From Rhododendron vialii (Eukaryota; Streptophyta; Magnoliopsida; Ericales; Ericaceae): a stretch of 64,000 bases of DNA. Positions within the stretch are counted from its first letter, which is position 1. Every line of letters begins with the position of its first letter. Shown one piece after another: positions 11,429 through 23,639 of this stretch. The notes beneath the pieces were generated by a model, which was given only the letters and a program-made list of their open reading frames with translations, did no database searches and was not told the origin of the DNA. The stretch is taken from contig NC_080564.1 in the NCBI RefSeq assembly GCF_030253575.1, positions 8,166,501 to 8,230,500 of the forward strand, given 5' to 3'. The position numbers and the translations under genes were made by a program.

Positions 11429-14400
11429 ATGGCAATGGAGATATGCTCTGAGAATTCTTCTTCTACGCTGGTGATGAGTCCAGCTAGGATCTCGTTCTCG
11501 TACGACCTCTCTCAATCCGACGCCGCTCCGATCGAACACCACTTCCGATCGAATTCTTCTTCTTCTTCGGGCGTCGATTTCGATTTCTGCACCCAAGAGG
11601 CTTGCGCCCAGGCGTCTTCATCCGCCGATGAGCTTTTTTCTGACGGGAGAATCCTTCCCTTCCGAATCAAGGAAAACGTCGCTCCGCAGCGGCGAGAAAT
11701 TCGGCCACCGGAAGTTCTGGCAGCGGATCTACAATGTGGAAAAGGTGAGATTGAAGAGGGATTGAAGGAGGAGAGGAAAGGAGCGATCTCCGAGTCCGAG
11801 GAAAAACATGTAAGACTTTTAATTCAGTAGATTCCAAATCAAATATACTCCTAATTAGAGTGTGTAGATGGCGATATTACGAATTTTTAATTTTCGTTAA
11901 GTTGTTTGATGTAGTTATGAATAAGGGTGTACGGTTAGATAAGTAATAAAGTTATAAGTACATAATTATACTTAATTAGGTACGGAATTTATAGTTAGTG
12001 ACGAACTTTATGATTCATGAGTTGTGTGTGTAGAAGTGTTTGGTCCGTTCAGCTAAATAAGTTAATTAGCTTATTTTTTGTCATTATTCAAATTTTTTTC
12101 GTACTCCGAGTATTTATTAGTTTTTCGTCAATTTTTTTTTTGAAGATTATTGCATTGTCTTGACAAGAGAAATCTAAAAAGTAAAAAATTACGATCGAAA
12201 TCTTTTTTTTTAATAAAGACAAAAATAAGCCAATTAACCAATTTTTTCGTCTTTATTCAAAAAAAAAAAAAGATTTCGATCATATTTTTTTACTTTTTAA
12301 ATTTCTATTGTCATAACGATGTAATAATCTCCAAAAAAAATTGACGAAAAACTAACAAATACGAAAACAAATTTGAATAAGGACAAAAAAATAAGCCAAT
12401 TGGCTTATTTAGTTGGAGAACGTGCTATTCTGGTCTAGTCCGGATCTTCTCCAATCCCTTCAAATGGATTAAAGAGAACAATTGCAGCCCGGGAAAACTA
12501 TTTACGACCATACTTAAATGATCGAGACCGTTCATTTTTTTTAGAGTAATAAATGAAGAGAGAAATATAAACAATTTATAAGAGACCGTGCTAGGGGTTT
12601 TGAGATCCGAAAACAAACAAGGCCTAAAAAATCAAATTTATTGGATATCCTTTGATATGATTTTGGAACATATTTATCTTGCAAAAACTTAGATTGCAGC
12701 ACTGGTACAAAACCTGTTTCTATTCTTTTTGCTATATGAATGTGTTTTGAAATCGTATCAAACAATAATCGATCAACTTGCTCTCAATGAGTTCAAGAAT
12801 AGGACCAGTCCCGATCATTGAATGTGAGATCGAAAAGATTTTTTCCGGGCCGGAATGGGAGAAATTGTTCTCTCCAATCTATATATATACACGAAGGAAT
12901 TGGAGAGGAGTGGGACTCATTCTGGTCAGTTACGAATGAGTGTTTGCGGTGCGTACCGATCGAAATGTCATGCTTTATTTTGGCTAGTTACTTACTTCCT
13001 CCGTCCCAATTTGTTTGTCCAATTGTCGAAATTTGTGTCTTTCAAAATTATATTTATATCTTACATTTTATGATTTTGAAGATTTTGTATAGTATAATTA
13101 TTTGAGATCTACCAAATAAGATCCATATTGCATCTTAAAAACATTACGAATTGAAAATTATAAACAATTTTTTTAAAGATCAAACACTCTCAAAAAATCA
13201 AAAAAATGGACAAACAAATCAAGACCGATGGAGTAGTTTGTAATTGCTAGGCATGGGGGCTTGGTCTGCCTTGCAATACAGTACTAGTATTTATGTGTCG
13301 GTCATGTGCATGGGGTCCAATGTTGATGTGTGGTTGGTGATCCAGTAGCTTTACCAGTATAGGATATGAATCAGCTTTACGTGATCCTAAACTAATGGCT
13401 GTTATTACTAGTTTGAAGATTATAAATACAAGGTTGGTGCATACTTTCATTAATCATCATAAAGGGTAAGAGAAGACAGATTTATTACGTTGGTTGGGGA
13501 TCATGTGCTCTAGTGCCACCACAATCACAAGGTGTGAGACCTTTGGGTTTTTTGTTTTGTTTTTTTTGTGACTTTGGGTGTTTGACTCAGTTAACGCATA
13601 TTCTAATCAGTTTTCGAAAACAAATTCTACCATCCACCAGGAGGGTCGATTGGGGCCGGGACAAGAGTCCCATGTAGACTAACCTCACTAGAATTGATTG
13701 TACCAGGTTTCAAACTTGAAACCTAGGAAAAAGCAAAATCTCAAGTAAAGGTGTACATATATATAGTTAGTAACGGATTTTATAGTAATTACGAATTTTA
13801 TGATTCAAATGTTATAAGTGTTTAGAATTAAACCCGTTCTGTTAAGGTTCTTATTTTTTAAGTAATTATTTTTCGCTTGACGAGATAAGTTATTCTCTCA
13901 CAATACATCACCTTTAATTCAAAATAAGTAGTATTTGTTGGTACCTTTTATTCTGGTCAGCTATGAATGAGTGCTTGTGGTGCATTCTCAAGTGTTATGC
14001 AGCTTGTGCTTTATTGTGGCTTAGTTACTTTAGTTTGTAATTTCATCTACCTTGCTATATAATAATTATGTGTTTGTGCATGGGGTCCTACGTTGATGAG
14101 TGGTTCTTTTTTTTTTTTTTTGATCAGCTTGATGAGTGGTTCTTGATCCAATATTTATTTCAATATCGGGTATGAATAAGCTTTATGTGATCCTAAAACA
14201 CATGACTATTATTTACTCCCTAGGTTAGAGATTATAAATACAAGGTTAGTGCCTACCCTCATTAATCACTGCAAAGGTAAGAGGAGAGAAAATTTTATTT
14301 CTGTAGGTTGGTTGGGGATCACGTGGTCTATTGCCACCACAATCACAAGGTGTAAGACCTCTGTTTTGCTTTTTTTAATAATTGAAGGCGTCGGAGTCGG

Positions 14401-14622
14401 CTAACACATATTTTGATTAATTTTTGAGAACCAATTTCGTCATTTACCAGTGGGGCCAGCCGATAGAGCCAGGTCAATAGGCCCATAACCCCACAAGAAT
14501 TGATGATACCAATTTCAAATCTCAAACCAAGAAGAAACGAACGACCTTGTTCGGTTGTGAGATTTGGAATTTGAATTTTAGATTCTTTCTCCATTTTTTA
14601 TCTTTATTTTTAATTATTACTC

Positions 14623-14659
<37 letters not shown>

Positions 14660-15793
14660 ATCATTATTCATGTTTCCAATTATTATTCTTTTCTCTCTAC
14701 ACTCATTACCTACAAATCCAAATCTAAAATCCCAAAACGAACAGGCCAAACTTTAGTGTATGACCTCTGTTGTGTGACTGGATTATATTTACCAAACAAC
14801 GAATAATTTGTCAAAAAAGAAAGTAGAGCCTATGGTCCTATGGCATTAATTAGAGCCAGTGGAATCAGTTGGGGGATTTTTCACTACAGGTGTTTGCGGT
14901 AGTGAGTAAGTAGTGAGAAAAAATTTGTAACAATCAAGTTGTTAGGTGTATCCGGTAAAGAATAAGTTGTTGAAAAATGTCAAGTTGTTTCCGGTAGTGA
15001 AAAAGTTGTAGATGCGTTTGTGAGTAGAGTTACTGTAACAATTTTTTTTTTTGTTGACAAGTTAGTTTCTGTGAATAAAATGTTAAAATGCCATAACTTG
15101 TTGATTTATGTGAACGACATTGTAAAAACGCTTACGTTTTTTCCTCAAATTACTATCGGAGTGCATGTAATTCTTCCAATGCTGACCGAGCAAAGAATTG
15201 ATTCCAATTACGATTTACCGAGTTCAATGATAAAGACAAAGGTCCAGTTCCTGAGTCATTACTATCAGACTATCAGTTGAGTTGAATTCTTGTAATCATC
15301 AGGATTGAAAGTTCAAGTATCTGCACTAAGAAGGCTGTTATATTTTTGCTATTGACAAGCTGATTAGTGTTTAAAAAAAGAAAAGAAAAGAAGAAAAGAA
15401 GACAAGCTGATTAGAACATTATCATGTATAACTTTTACAAAGCAGGGCTCGAAATCGTTTTGGCGATTCAAGAGGAGTAGCAGTTTGAATTGTGGCAGTG
15501 GATATGGTCCGAGCTTATGCCCCCTGCCTCTTCTATCGAGAAGTAATTCAACCGGTTCAGCAGCGAGCCAGAAGCAGAATTCCAAGAAAAATCATCCATC
15601 CGTTGCAGCTCCAAAGATACCATCGCAATACTCTTCAACTTGGGGTAGCTATCAGAAGCCTCCATTGAAGAAGAGTTACGGGTCTTATGGCAACGGTGGT
15701 GGTGTTCGAGTCAATCCAGTGTTGAATGTTCATCCAGGTAATCTTTTTGGCTTAGGCTCGATCTTCGGGAAGGAGAAAAGCAAGAGGAAGTGA
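11429..15793 (+). CDS. Plant protein of unknown function (two exons, 242 aa)
   Basis: I join exon 1 (11429-11809) to exon 2 (15446-15793). The donor follows GAA AAA CAT and reads GTAAGA; the acceptor is GCAG before GGC TCG; phase 0 is kept and the product is 242 aa. ATG 11429 is chosen because MAMEICSENSS begins the plant-like part; an in-frame ATG at 11375 would add 18 residues. The protein is Ser-rich (a run near residues 42-47), has ADELFSDGRILP at 66-77, and after the junction reads FWRFKRSSSLN and LCPLPLLSRSNSTGS, ending in a basic EKSKRK tail. I see no signal peptide or membrane segment. The ADELF...G-(K/R)-I-LP and RSNSTGS motifs recall small plant proteins such as DUF1645 or membrane-associated kinase regulators, but I cannot assign it to one. 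The intron is 3.6 kb and filled with repeats. Confidence 0.82.
12047..12422. mobile_element. Foldback MITE, AAGCCAATTGGCTT family, copy 1
   Basis: The left arm starts GTTCAGCTAAATAAG and the right arm ends CTTATTTAGTTGGAGAAC. The two arms are near-complementary over almost their whole length; for example TTTTTCGTCAATTTTTT on the left pairs with AAATTGACGAAAAAC on the right. The centre is TAAGCCAATTAACCAATTTTTT. No coding capacity. A related copy lies at 30990-31345 and a half-copy at 31855-32052. Confidence 0.8.
12921..13735 (+). repeat. Direct segmental duplication, copy 1
   Basis: It starts TCTGGTCAGTTACGAATGAG and shares long stretches with 13952-14535, including GATTATAAATACAAGGTT, CCACCACAATCACAAGGTGT and the final TTTCAAA block. 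Copy 1 carries the Stowaway-like insertion that copy 2 lacks. The spacer between the copies is about 216 bp, so they are not LTRs of one element. Confidence 0.8.
12995..13233. mobile_element. Stowaway-like MITE
   Basis: It starts CTTCCTCCGTCCCAATTTG and ends CAAGACCGATGGAG, a degenerate Stowaway terminal inverted repeat (Tc1/mariner class), flanked by TA on both sides. The neighbouring duplicate at about 14030 has the site without the insertion (GTTACTTTAGTTTG), which supports TA-targeted insertion. Confidence 0.85.
13952..14535 (+). repeat. Direct segmental duplication, copy 2
   Basis: Homologous to 12921-13735. It lacks the Stowaway MITE but has a private 20-base poly-T plus TGATCAGC insertion at 14109-14128, flanked by a 16-bp direct repeat (14093-14108 and 14129-14144). 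Confidence 0.8.
14536..14756. mobile_element. TAATNATTG-family element, copy 1
   Basis: The termini are near-complementary: CTTGTTCGGTTGTGAGATTT at the left and AAATCTAAAATCCCAAAACG followed by AACAGG at the right. The interior carries CAATCATTATTC and CCAATTATTATTC units and a TC microsatellite. Related elements lie at about 23640-23830, 36832-37028 and 55130-55328. No coding capacity. Confidence 0.65.
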
Positions 15794-16370
15794 TTCAACA
15801 GTGGGATAACCGTCTACCGCTAGTTTGTTTGTGGATTTAGAGCCTTTTGCAATATGGTTTCGTCATCAGAATGTAGTTTAAGTTGATGATGTGTACTAGT
15901 TGATGGTCACAGTCTATGCTCTTTGATTTTAGCTGGTTGTATATGTGAGGAATGATTGGAATTGTTTCAGGATTTTGACTCAGAGAATACAGGAAATGCT
16001 TTGTTTTGGCTGCTATTGTGCATGATTTTCTGTCTTTCTTCTTGTTCTTGCTTTATGGAAGGGTGTTCATGTATTGACAGTATCCTCAAATCAGCTTATG
16101 AGTAGCTAAAATACATAGCACCCCTATAATTTATAGCGTAATCTATCACGGTTTACTTTTGCAAAGCAATTGCAAGTCACAATTCGAAGATCTTTGTTGA
16201 ACAGTTGAGATGCAGCATTAGCGGATAAATATCATTGAAGACGACATAAACCATGATACTTGAACAGACCACAGAGCATCGACAAGAGCAATCGTTATTT
16301 TGTCTAACACCCAAGGGAGTACAGAGCATCTTCTCAAGTTGCTTGATACACAACTCTTTAGAAGTAATAT
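15794..16370. other. Convergent 3' intergenic space
   Basis: Between the stop of the plus-strand gene at 15793 and the stop of the minus-strand CRS2-like locus at 16371. It should contain both 3' UTRs. I see no gene or clear repeat in it. Confidence 0.6.
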
Positions 16371-16509
16371 TCAAACGTTGTTATACTTGTACTTCTGCTC
16401 CAGCTTAAATCTGGTGGCAAGGCTGTTGAAGCCCTTGAGCACCAGATTCCTCACTGCATCAACCCCTTGTTCCAGTGCTGCATCCATCTGTCCAGATAGT
16501 CCATAACAA

Positions 16510-16630
16510 TCAGTCAATCAGCATTTTCACCAAACTTAACACCTACCAGAGAGAGAGAGAGAGAGAGAGAATCAGTCAATCAGCATTTTCACCAAACTTA
16601 ACACCTACCAGAGAGAGAGAGAGAGAGAGA
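16510..16630. repeat. 60-bp tandem duplication with GA tract
   Basis: A unit beginning CAGTCAATCAGCATTTTCAC and ending in a GA run occurs twice in a row, inside the last intron of the CRS2-like locus. Probably slippage or unequal exchange at the GA microsatellite. Confidence 0.85.
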
Positions 16631-17889
16631 TGGAACAATCAAGTTCTCAGGCCGTAAATTTCGTTTAACTTCCAAATTTTTATCCTCAGATGTGTCACTC
16701 CAACACCGTGATTAATATAGGAAGGACAAATTACACCAGAACGTCTAAAAAAGCAATGAAACCAACAGCTAACCGGGGAACTTAAATTTTCAAAGTTGAC
16801 TACAATCAAAACCCTACAAAAACGGAAATAATCTTCACCTGTTTCTGCTCTAACAAACTGCACTTTTGAAGAAGATAAGCTTTCATGTCCATAGTACCAG
16901 GTGGATTTCCAATCCCTATACAAGCACAGAATTACAAAATGTTGGCCACTACACAACCTGCAACCCTGCAACTTTAGGAGAATAGGGTAATGAAAAGCAA
17001 GTAATGCTGTTCCAACAAACCAACCTATTGACGACCGTGGGAACTCACGACAACCATCCAAATGCTCTATCACACTCTTGACTCTGTAGCAAGGCATAAA
17101 AAGATAGCATTAACTCTCTGTACACATAAAGGAATCTATTGGTTTCTAAATACGGTTTCTTAATGATAGCCCCGACCATGTTATTCACAACTGCATAGAT
17201 GGTAGTAAATTTGTGATACGACCTAAGAGAATTGTTTGTAAGAGATGGGCCAATTCTCTAGTTACAGTAGCTATGTTACAACCGTGGATCGGAGTTTGGG
17301 CCTCGGGGTCACCACAAACAAGAGTGTCAAGAGACATGCCAGTTTGTACTTTCGAATGGTAGTGCAACCAGAAGCCTAGTAGTAGTTAAATTGCCGTGTC
17401 TAGCAGACCTTAAGTTGTGTTTTACAGTATTCAAGGTTCATAAGCTATACATTTATCCCAAAATAAGATCAAAAGCATGTTCCATAAAGGGGAGCAGAAT
17501 GTCCTTAAAGAACACAAGCGGGCATTACTCTGCAAATCCATATGAGGAGATGAGATACATTTAACCTGGGAAGAACATGATTTACATTGACAAAGACTAC
17601 TTATCAAACATGAAGAATGAAGCAGGTGATTTCATACAGGTACTATGAGGGGGAGCAATACCCATTGTGATAGTCATGCCCTCCTTTTAGCTGAAGCCTC
17701 AAATGCCATTCGAAAGGCTCATCTCATCATAAACCTACAATCAAAATTACAAAAAACCATGAATTGTCAAACGATGCTCGGTAAGTAGAAGAGTAGTTTA
17801 TTAAAAATCAAAATATTATGTAATCTGAAATTTCATACCAGCAAGATATGGCGCAGGGGCACCTGATAATATGCAGCAAGCAGTCCAAC

Positions 17890-19488
17890 CTTGAGATGCA
17901 AAAGAAAATGAAAGGGCTTAGATATGCACCAAAAAGAATAATACAAGATGATACTTAAGATTTTAAAGAATCAGGTAACAATCCATCAACACGACCATAT
18001 CATACAAGATGATATGAGAGATAAAGAGCTAGGACACAGAGACACGAGGAGTCATTTTAAAGCCTCAAGGCAAGACCAGTACGCTAAAAGCAAAGGGCAT
18101 GAAGTGGTGTGACTTTATCTTACAGTAGCTAATGCTCTGATTGAAAAAACCTCAAAGCATGTTGAAGATCAAAAGATCAATACAGCTTCATATCCGAAAC
18201 AATATCCGAAACAAGTTGCTTGATTTAACAATCAGTATGATATAACAATCAGTACAACAAATTTGAAATGAACCAAATGAAACAAAGATAACCAAAGATT
18301 GGTTGTTTCCACCATTTGAAATGGACCTGCCTGGTAATTAGCCTAAAAAAGAGAGCACAACTGAACCAACAGAAACACCAACACCAAATTTCAATAGCTT
18401 CCTGCTGATTTTGAACCCATGGTCTTTAATGAGCCTTTAAAGAACCCAAAACGAAAGAAATAGATTGATGTTCCCCAATCACAGACCCCAAAGTGCGAAT
18501 CAAGCTTGGGACTCATAAACGCAAGTATAAGAACTCGATATCCTCAAAAAATGTTTAAAACGACAATTCTCCATCTAAAAGCCCCACATATCCAAATCAA
18601 AATGCACATCAACTCAGAAGTTGATATAAAGGAGGAACATCAGGGTCACAAGACTCACAACACAATATAAATACTTAATCAAATACTTCGTACTAAAGAG
18701 AAGAATTGAATGGCAGTCAATGTAAAAACTTATGGTCTAGCTGCCAATGTGATTAAGCTAAACACAGTTCCTGGTGCATAGCTCATATTTTAAGCATGTA
18801 AAAGAGTTGAGGATATCAAGTTTAAGACTGAAACTGGGTCAAATCGATTCATTTGGAAATTTAGCTATTTCCGGCATGTATCAATGATGTGAATGGGACA
18901 AAAAAAGAAGAAGAAACGAAACATCCATATCTGTTGCAACCTTCTTAAAAAGAACGAGGAGAAACTTCTTTGGCTCTAAAAGTTCTCTACTTTCTTCCTC
19001 TCTAAGCAAAAAACAACAGCTAGAAGACCAAAAATGTAATGTACAGACAAATGAGCCCCTCATCATACTCCAGAAAAGCTAAACATTTCGTTCAGGGAAA
19101 GTAAGCAATCAGACACTGTAATTAAGAGAACATCACAACATCAACAATATATGACAAGAGGGTTTCGAACTTCAACATTTTCTTATTTGGTGCCAAGTAT
19201 AAGGAATGTATTTTGGCCGTATGCAGTCAGTATAAGAGAAAAAGCTCAATCTAATCAACATTGAACAGCTGAATGCAAAAGGCAAACACAATTACATTGG
19301 ATCACAGCCTAGCATATCATGCTTCATACAATAAGTGGTGACCATGCTCCTTACGACAAGCAAACTGCAAAGACACAATAAAGCCACACAATGCCCCGTG
19401 GTTGTTCATATCGCCACCAGCCAGCGCTCTGGTTACATAGGACATTTTCCTGTTGCACAAGTACTAAAAGCGAAAGCTGAGAACCAAC
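17890..19488 (-). other. Largest intron of the CRS2-like locus
   Basis: Lies between the exon ending TGGAGAATTG (19489) and the exon beginning at 17889. It is 1.6 kb. I see no exon, RNA gene or obvious repeat in it. Confidence 0.6.
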
Positions 19489-21039
19489 CAATTCTCCAGT
19501 GAAATTCATGTAGGCTTGAGGTTTTGCCTACAGAACTGGTACTTCTCCGATTGAACCTGTACTGATTCACAAGATAGATTTGAATCAATTTCAAAATTCA
19601 GAACTCAACATTATATGCCCCAAAGATTTGGAAAAAGAAAAGAGATATAATAGACACATAAGTCAATAAATACAGCCAATGAAGCACCTATTCCTATTAA
19701 GGCCTTCGATTGTATCGAGTTCAACGTAATTCCTTCTGCTTGAGAAATGTGATCAATCATTTGATACCCAACCTAACCCACATTTAAACAAACACGGGCA
19801 AATCTGCAATTAGGGAATCAAACAAGAATTAAAAAAACAAGCCAATTTTCAGCATACGGGGGATTACATTGTGCCGAGTTCCATGATACTTATTCCCAGG
19901 GTTTCCCAATCCAACAATTAGCCATGGAGTGTACTCCACTTGAGCCCCGCTGGGACTGGAGTATGAGGCGGATACACGAAGCCTTGTCGGAGCTGAGCGC
20001 CTTTGAAGAAGAACGGGGCTTCTTGGGTAGGATACGCAAATATTCGGACAAGAGACTGCACAAAAAATCGACCTGATGAGAAAAATGCAACACTATCAGA
20101 AAAGAATTTGCACGTCGATGACCACAGCCCAATGTGTGAAGCGACTCAAAACATACAGAGGCATAGGTGAGGGTGGAGTCAAGAAATTCAGTCAGTTGGG
20201 CATAAATATGGCAAATATCATGCTCATTTGGTTCCATAATATTTGTCCGGTCCAAAAAATATAAAAATAATACAATTTTTGTAAGAAAAATTTAAATTTT
20301 TTTCAACAATTCATTAGATATCGATAGTTCTTTTAATTCATAAAAAAAAGTTTGGATTTTTTCAGGAAAGAAATGCGTTATTACATTTTATAGACCGGAC
20401 AAATATTTGACAAACATTTTGTAGCGGTGCTAGTACTTAACTGTTCCCAGCTCATCTCCATAATCAAACCCAACAATCAGGACGTGTATCAAATGCTATT
20501 TCGACGGTATCAAATGCTGGATTTGGCTTCGGCTGTTATTTCTTCAGGGAACAAGACTGCATAAATACACAGGTCTTTGCTAAGTAGAGGGAAAATGACT
20601 AACCAGAACGTGTTTTGATAATTAATACCCGTTAAGGACATTCGTTAATACTGTCCTTGACAAATATTAATTAGAGGAACGTAAATAGGAGTCCCTCCCT
20701 AGGTAAATACTTAAAGTCTTCATCCTAGCAGGATTTAAAACTTATCTTTTCATCCTCAAATTTAAATAAATTCTAAACTACTATTTTTCTCTCATAATCT
20801 TTATAATCTTTCACTCCCCTTAATTTTTCCTAATTTATCTCATTCTCTCTCCTATCTTTTTCTCTCCTTATATTTTCTCTAATTTTCTCTTACCTAAAAT
20901 CTAAAAACAACATTTAAAAATAAAACTAACATCTACCAAACTTGAAAATGAATATATTCATAAATAAGAACATATATCCGTACAATGATAATAAATAATG
21001 ATCATGACACATTTCTATAAAAAATATCATCATAAATTA

Positions 21040-21440
21040 TCATGACATATTACTTGAAATTCTCCATGAATTTGTCATCAATACGTATCATAAAATTGTC
21101 TCTACGAAACTACATAAAACTAAAATCATAACAAAATTTGAAGAAATTGGAGCATGTATATTGAAATCATGACAAAATTTGTGAAATTACCATGAAACCA
21201 AAAAAATTATGAATACGTATCGTAAAATTGTACCGACGAAACTATACTAAACTGAAATAACGACAAAATTCGGAGAAACCGATACATATACCGAAATCAT
21301 GACAAAATTTGTAAAATATCATAAAACATAAAAAATCATGAACACGTCTCGTAAAATCGTCCCGATGAAACCACAATAAATAGAAATCATGCCAAAATTT
21401 GAAGAAATCAAAACACATACACTGAAATCATGACAAAAAG
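21040..21440. repeat. Tandem array, about 130-bp unit
   Basis: Three diverged units start near 21079, 21211 and 21340 with ATACGTATCATAAAATTG-like sequence and each contains AAATCATGACAAAATTTG. Spacing is 132 and 129 bases. No coding potential. Confidence 0.75.
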
Positions 21441-21788
21441 TAATGGCTTATCCATCGGTCTTTGAAATGGTGGGCGCGATGCAATAACTAATTCAATACA
21501 CCGAAGATCGATGAGGTAGACGAGAAATCCAAGATCTATGAGATCACCGAACTTTGCCGTCGATATCGATAGGATTGTCGACGGATTCGCTGAAAATCTC
21601 CGCCAATTGTTGCTTTGCAATTAATGGTTTGATCGCCGCCTTAAACTCGGACTTCCATTAGTTGTTTGCTTCCTCTCCTCATCACAGTGCTCCAAAGAAA
21701 CCATCAAACCAATGCAAAACTTTTTCGTTGCAACTGGTGAAATGCATGTCTGGGTTTTTTCTTGGAACAAGAGAGAGATGTTTGTGGG

Positions 21789-22220
21789 TAGAGCTGGGCA
21801 ACGGATGCGAAATACGATAACACGACACGAAGTTAGCGGGTTAAGGTTGACCATTTCTGACACGAAGCACGAAAATGACACGACTTGAGAACACGAATTC
21901 TAAAATGGGTCGGGTTCGGGTTGAACACGCGAGACACGAAACTGACACGACCAACACGATTACTTATCCGTGTCACCCATTAACACGATACGACCCGAAC
22001 AAGACCTAAACCCGAACATATATATATGTAGAAATAATGAAAAATAAATAAAAATTAGCATAAAGTATATATACTAGACCTGGGCAACGGATACAAAACA
22101 CGATAACACGATACGAACCGAACACGAAGTTAGTGGGTTAGGGTTGATCATTTCTGACACGAAACACAAAAATGACACGACTCGAGAACACGAATTCTAA
22201 ATGGGTTAGGTTCGGAAATT
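21789..22220. repeat. Direct repeat rich in CACGAC
   Basis: CTGGGCAACGGAT, ACACGATAACACGA, GAAGTTAG(C/T)GGGTTA and GAACACGAATTCTAAA occur in the same order at 21789-21910 and again at 22078-22205. It resembles a dispersed plant repeat with ACACGAC motifs. I cannot assign a class. Confidence 0.7.
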
Positions 22221-22239
22221 GGGTGGTTTGCCAAATAAA

Positions 22240-22615
22240 GAACAGATACTTAATTATGAAAGCCGTAAAGACAAAATTTAATTATTACTATTTAGAATAA
22301 AATGATCAAAATAATAAGATCTTTGGATTGGTTTATACAGATTGAAAATTGGAGCACTTAATTTTTTTAAATCGTTTATATATTAAAAAATATGGTTAAA
22401 AACTTAAGTGCTCCAATTTTCAATCCGTTTAAACCAGTGCAAAGATCTTTTTATCCTGATCATATTATTATAAACGGTCATAATTAAATTTTGTCTCTAA
22501 AGCTATTATAATCAAGTTTACTTAATTATGAGAGCTCTAAAGAGAAAAAAAATATTACGATGGTTGCACCGGTTTAATAAGATTGAAAATCGAAATAATT
22601 AAATTTTTAATCATA

Positions 22616-22620
<5 letters not shown>
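22240..22620. mobile_element. Foldback MITE plus a third half arm
   Basis: The left arm (22246-22375) contains AAGATCTTTGGATTGGTTTA and GATTGAAAATTGGAGCAC; the right arm (22400-22510) is its reverse complement with GTGCTCCAATTTTCAATC. At 22520-22620 a diverged copy of the left arm follows in direct orientation and runs into the TA microsatellite. Confidence 0.75.
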
Positions 22621-22661
<41 letters not shown>

Positions 22662-22705
22662 TCTAAAAAAATTAAACTAATTGAATGTGAGAAAGTGATG
22701 AGAGA

Positions 22706-22742
<37 letters not shown>
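22621..22742. repeat. TA and GA microsatellites
   Basis: A TA run at about 22622-22655 and a GA run at about 22703-22742, separated by a short AT-rich spacer. The minus-strand frame here with a poly-Ser-Leu stretch is only the GA repeat translated. Confidence 0.9.
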
Positions 22743-22746
<4 letters not shown>

Positions 22747-23639
22747 TGAACGGGCTGGATGGACCAAATGGTGACATGGCATTCATCTATGCCTTTGCCG
22801 TGCAAACATTGTACACGGCGGGGCCGTGCACAATTTAATCTCATCCCTATAATGGTGGGGATTAAAAATCTACGTCCATAGTATATCCCATACAAATATA
22901 TTTGTATATCAATATATTAATATAGCTAGGGGTATTATGGGGCAACATAACAATTTGAGAATATGAATATAAATATTTAAACCTACTAGAATAAACATCT
23001 AAATAAGTCTTCTAATAAAAATGCCTATTTAATTTCTTCTATTAATTATCAAAATAAGCCGATGTCGTCATTTTCCCATTGCTTAAAAGGACTCAAACAA
23101 CTGTTTGACTTGTCAAAAAAAAAAAAGGACTCAAACAACTGGGCTTGCACCTTTAATGGGCCGGTGAGGGCCTGCTTCCTATAGCCACAGCTTACTCTGC
23201 TGACGTGCATTCTGCATTCTCTCTCCTTGTCTCCTAGCACTCGGCCAGCTGAGCTGACGTGCGCCTGACTGCAATATCTACAACAGTACCCAACCTGAAA
23301 TCTAATCCCTTATCCAACTAAAATACTCCGTACTCTATTACTCTCTTTCCTTATCTTCCTAAGCTGATTTTCCATTGTTAAAAAGGGTTACATAGAGAAA
23401 CTGTGCTTGGTGAGATGATTTACTTATGTTTTTTCTTTGTGGAGACTAATGTTCAAGTTCCACGATGAGCGGGATTTGGAGTTTCAGGACTATGAATAGT
23501 CTATAAGTTCTTTCGTTAACTAACTTTTCCATTAACCCTGCTAACTATAAAATATGGCCAAAAAAAGGGTTACCTAATTAAAATTCCAACAAAATAATTG
23601 AAAGAAAATCATTGCGTGCCCAAATTATCGCAAACCAAT

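Larger units (their letters stand above)
11810..15445 (+). other. Long intron of the 11429-15793 gene, repeat-filled
   Basis: This 3.6 kb intron has no convincing exon of its own. It holds an AAGCCAATTGGCTT-type foldback (12047-12422), a Stowaway-like MITE (12995-13233), a direct segmental duplication (12921-13735 and 13952-14535), a GTACTTATTTTT-family fragment (about 13830-13935), a TAATNATTG-family element (14536-14756) and a TC microsatellite near 14624-14657. Short reading frames in it are repeat-derived. Confidence 0.75.
16371..20068 (-). pseudogene. CRS2-like: CRS2 / peptidyl-tRNA hydrolase-like gene, disabled
   Basis: Exons in transcript order: 20068-19868, 19772-19688, 19556-19489, 17889-17839, 17734-17662, 17083-17025, 16915-16839, 16487-16371. 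All junctions are GT-AG and phases agree except for one frameshift. The family (bacterial Pth fold; plant CRS2 is a plastid group II intron splicing factor) shows clearly: [89 protein letters not shown], and the C-terminal RFKLEQKYKY typical of CRS2. Pth active-site Asn, His and Asp positions are still recognisable. Lesions: TAG at 19530-19528 where the family has a Leu codon before AKPQ; one T missing in the exon 17662-17734 (GGC ATT TGA GGC instead of GGC ATT TTG AGG), leaving it 73 nt rather than 74; and ATT (20068-20066) where CRS2 proteins would begin with ATG, with a stop upstream in frame. An upstream first exon remains possible. Likely a pseudogene. Confidence 0.87.

Noticed and set aside
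16639-17097. Minus-strand 152-codon frame
   Set aside because: It reads through introns of the CRS2-like locus; the real exons use this frame only at 17025-17083.
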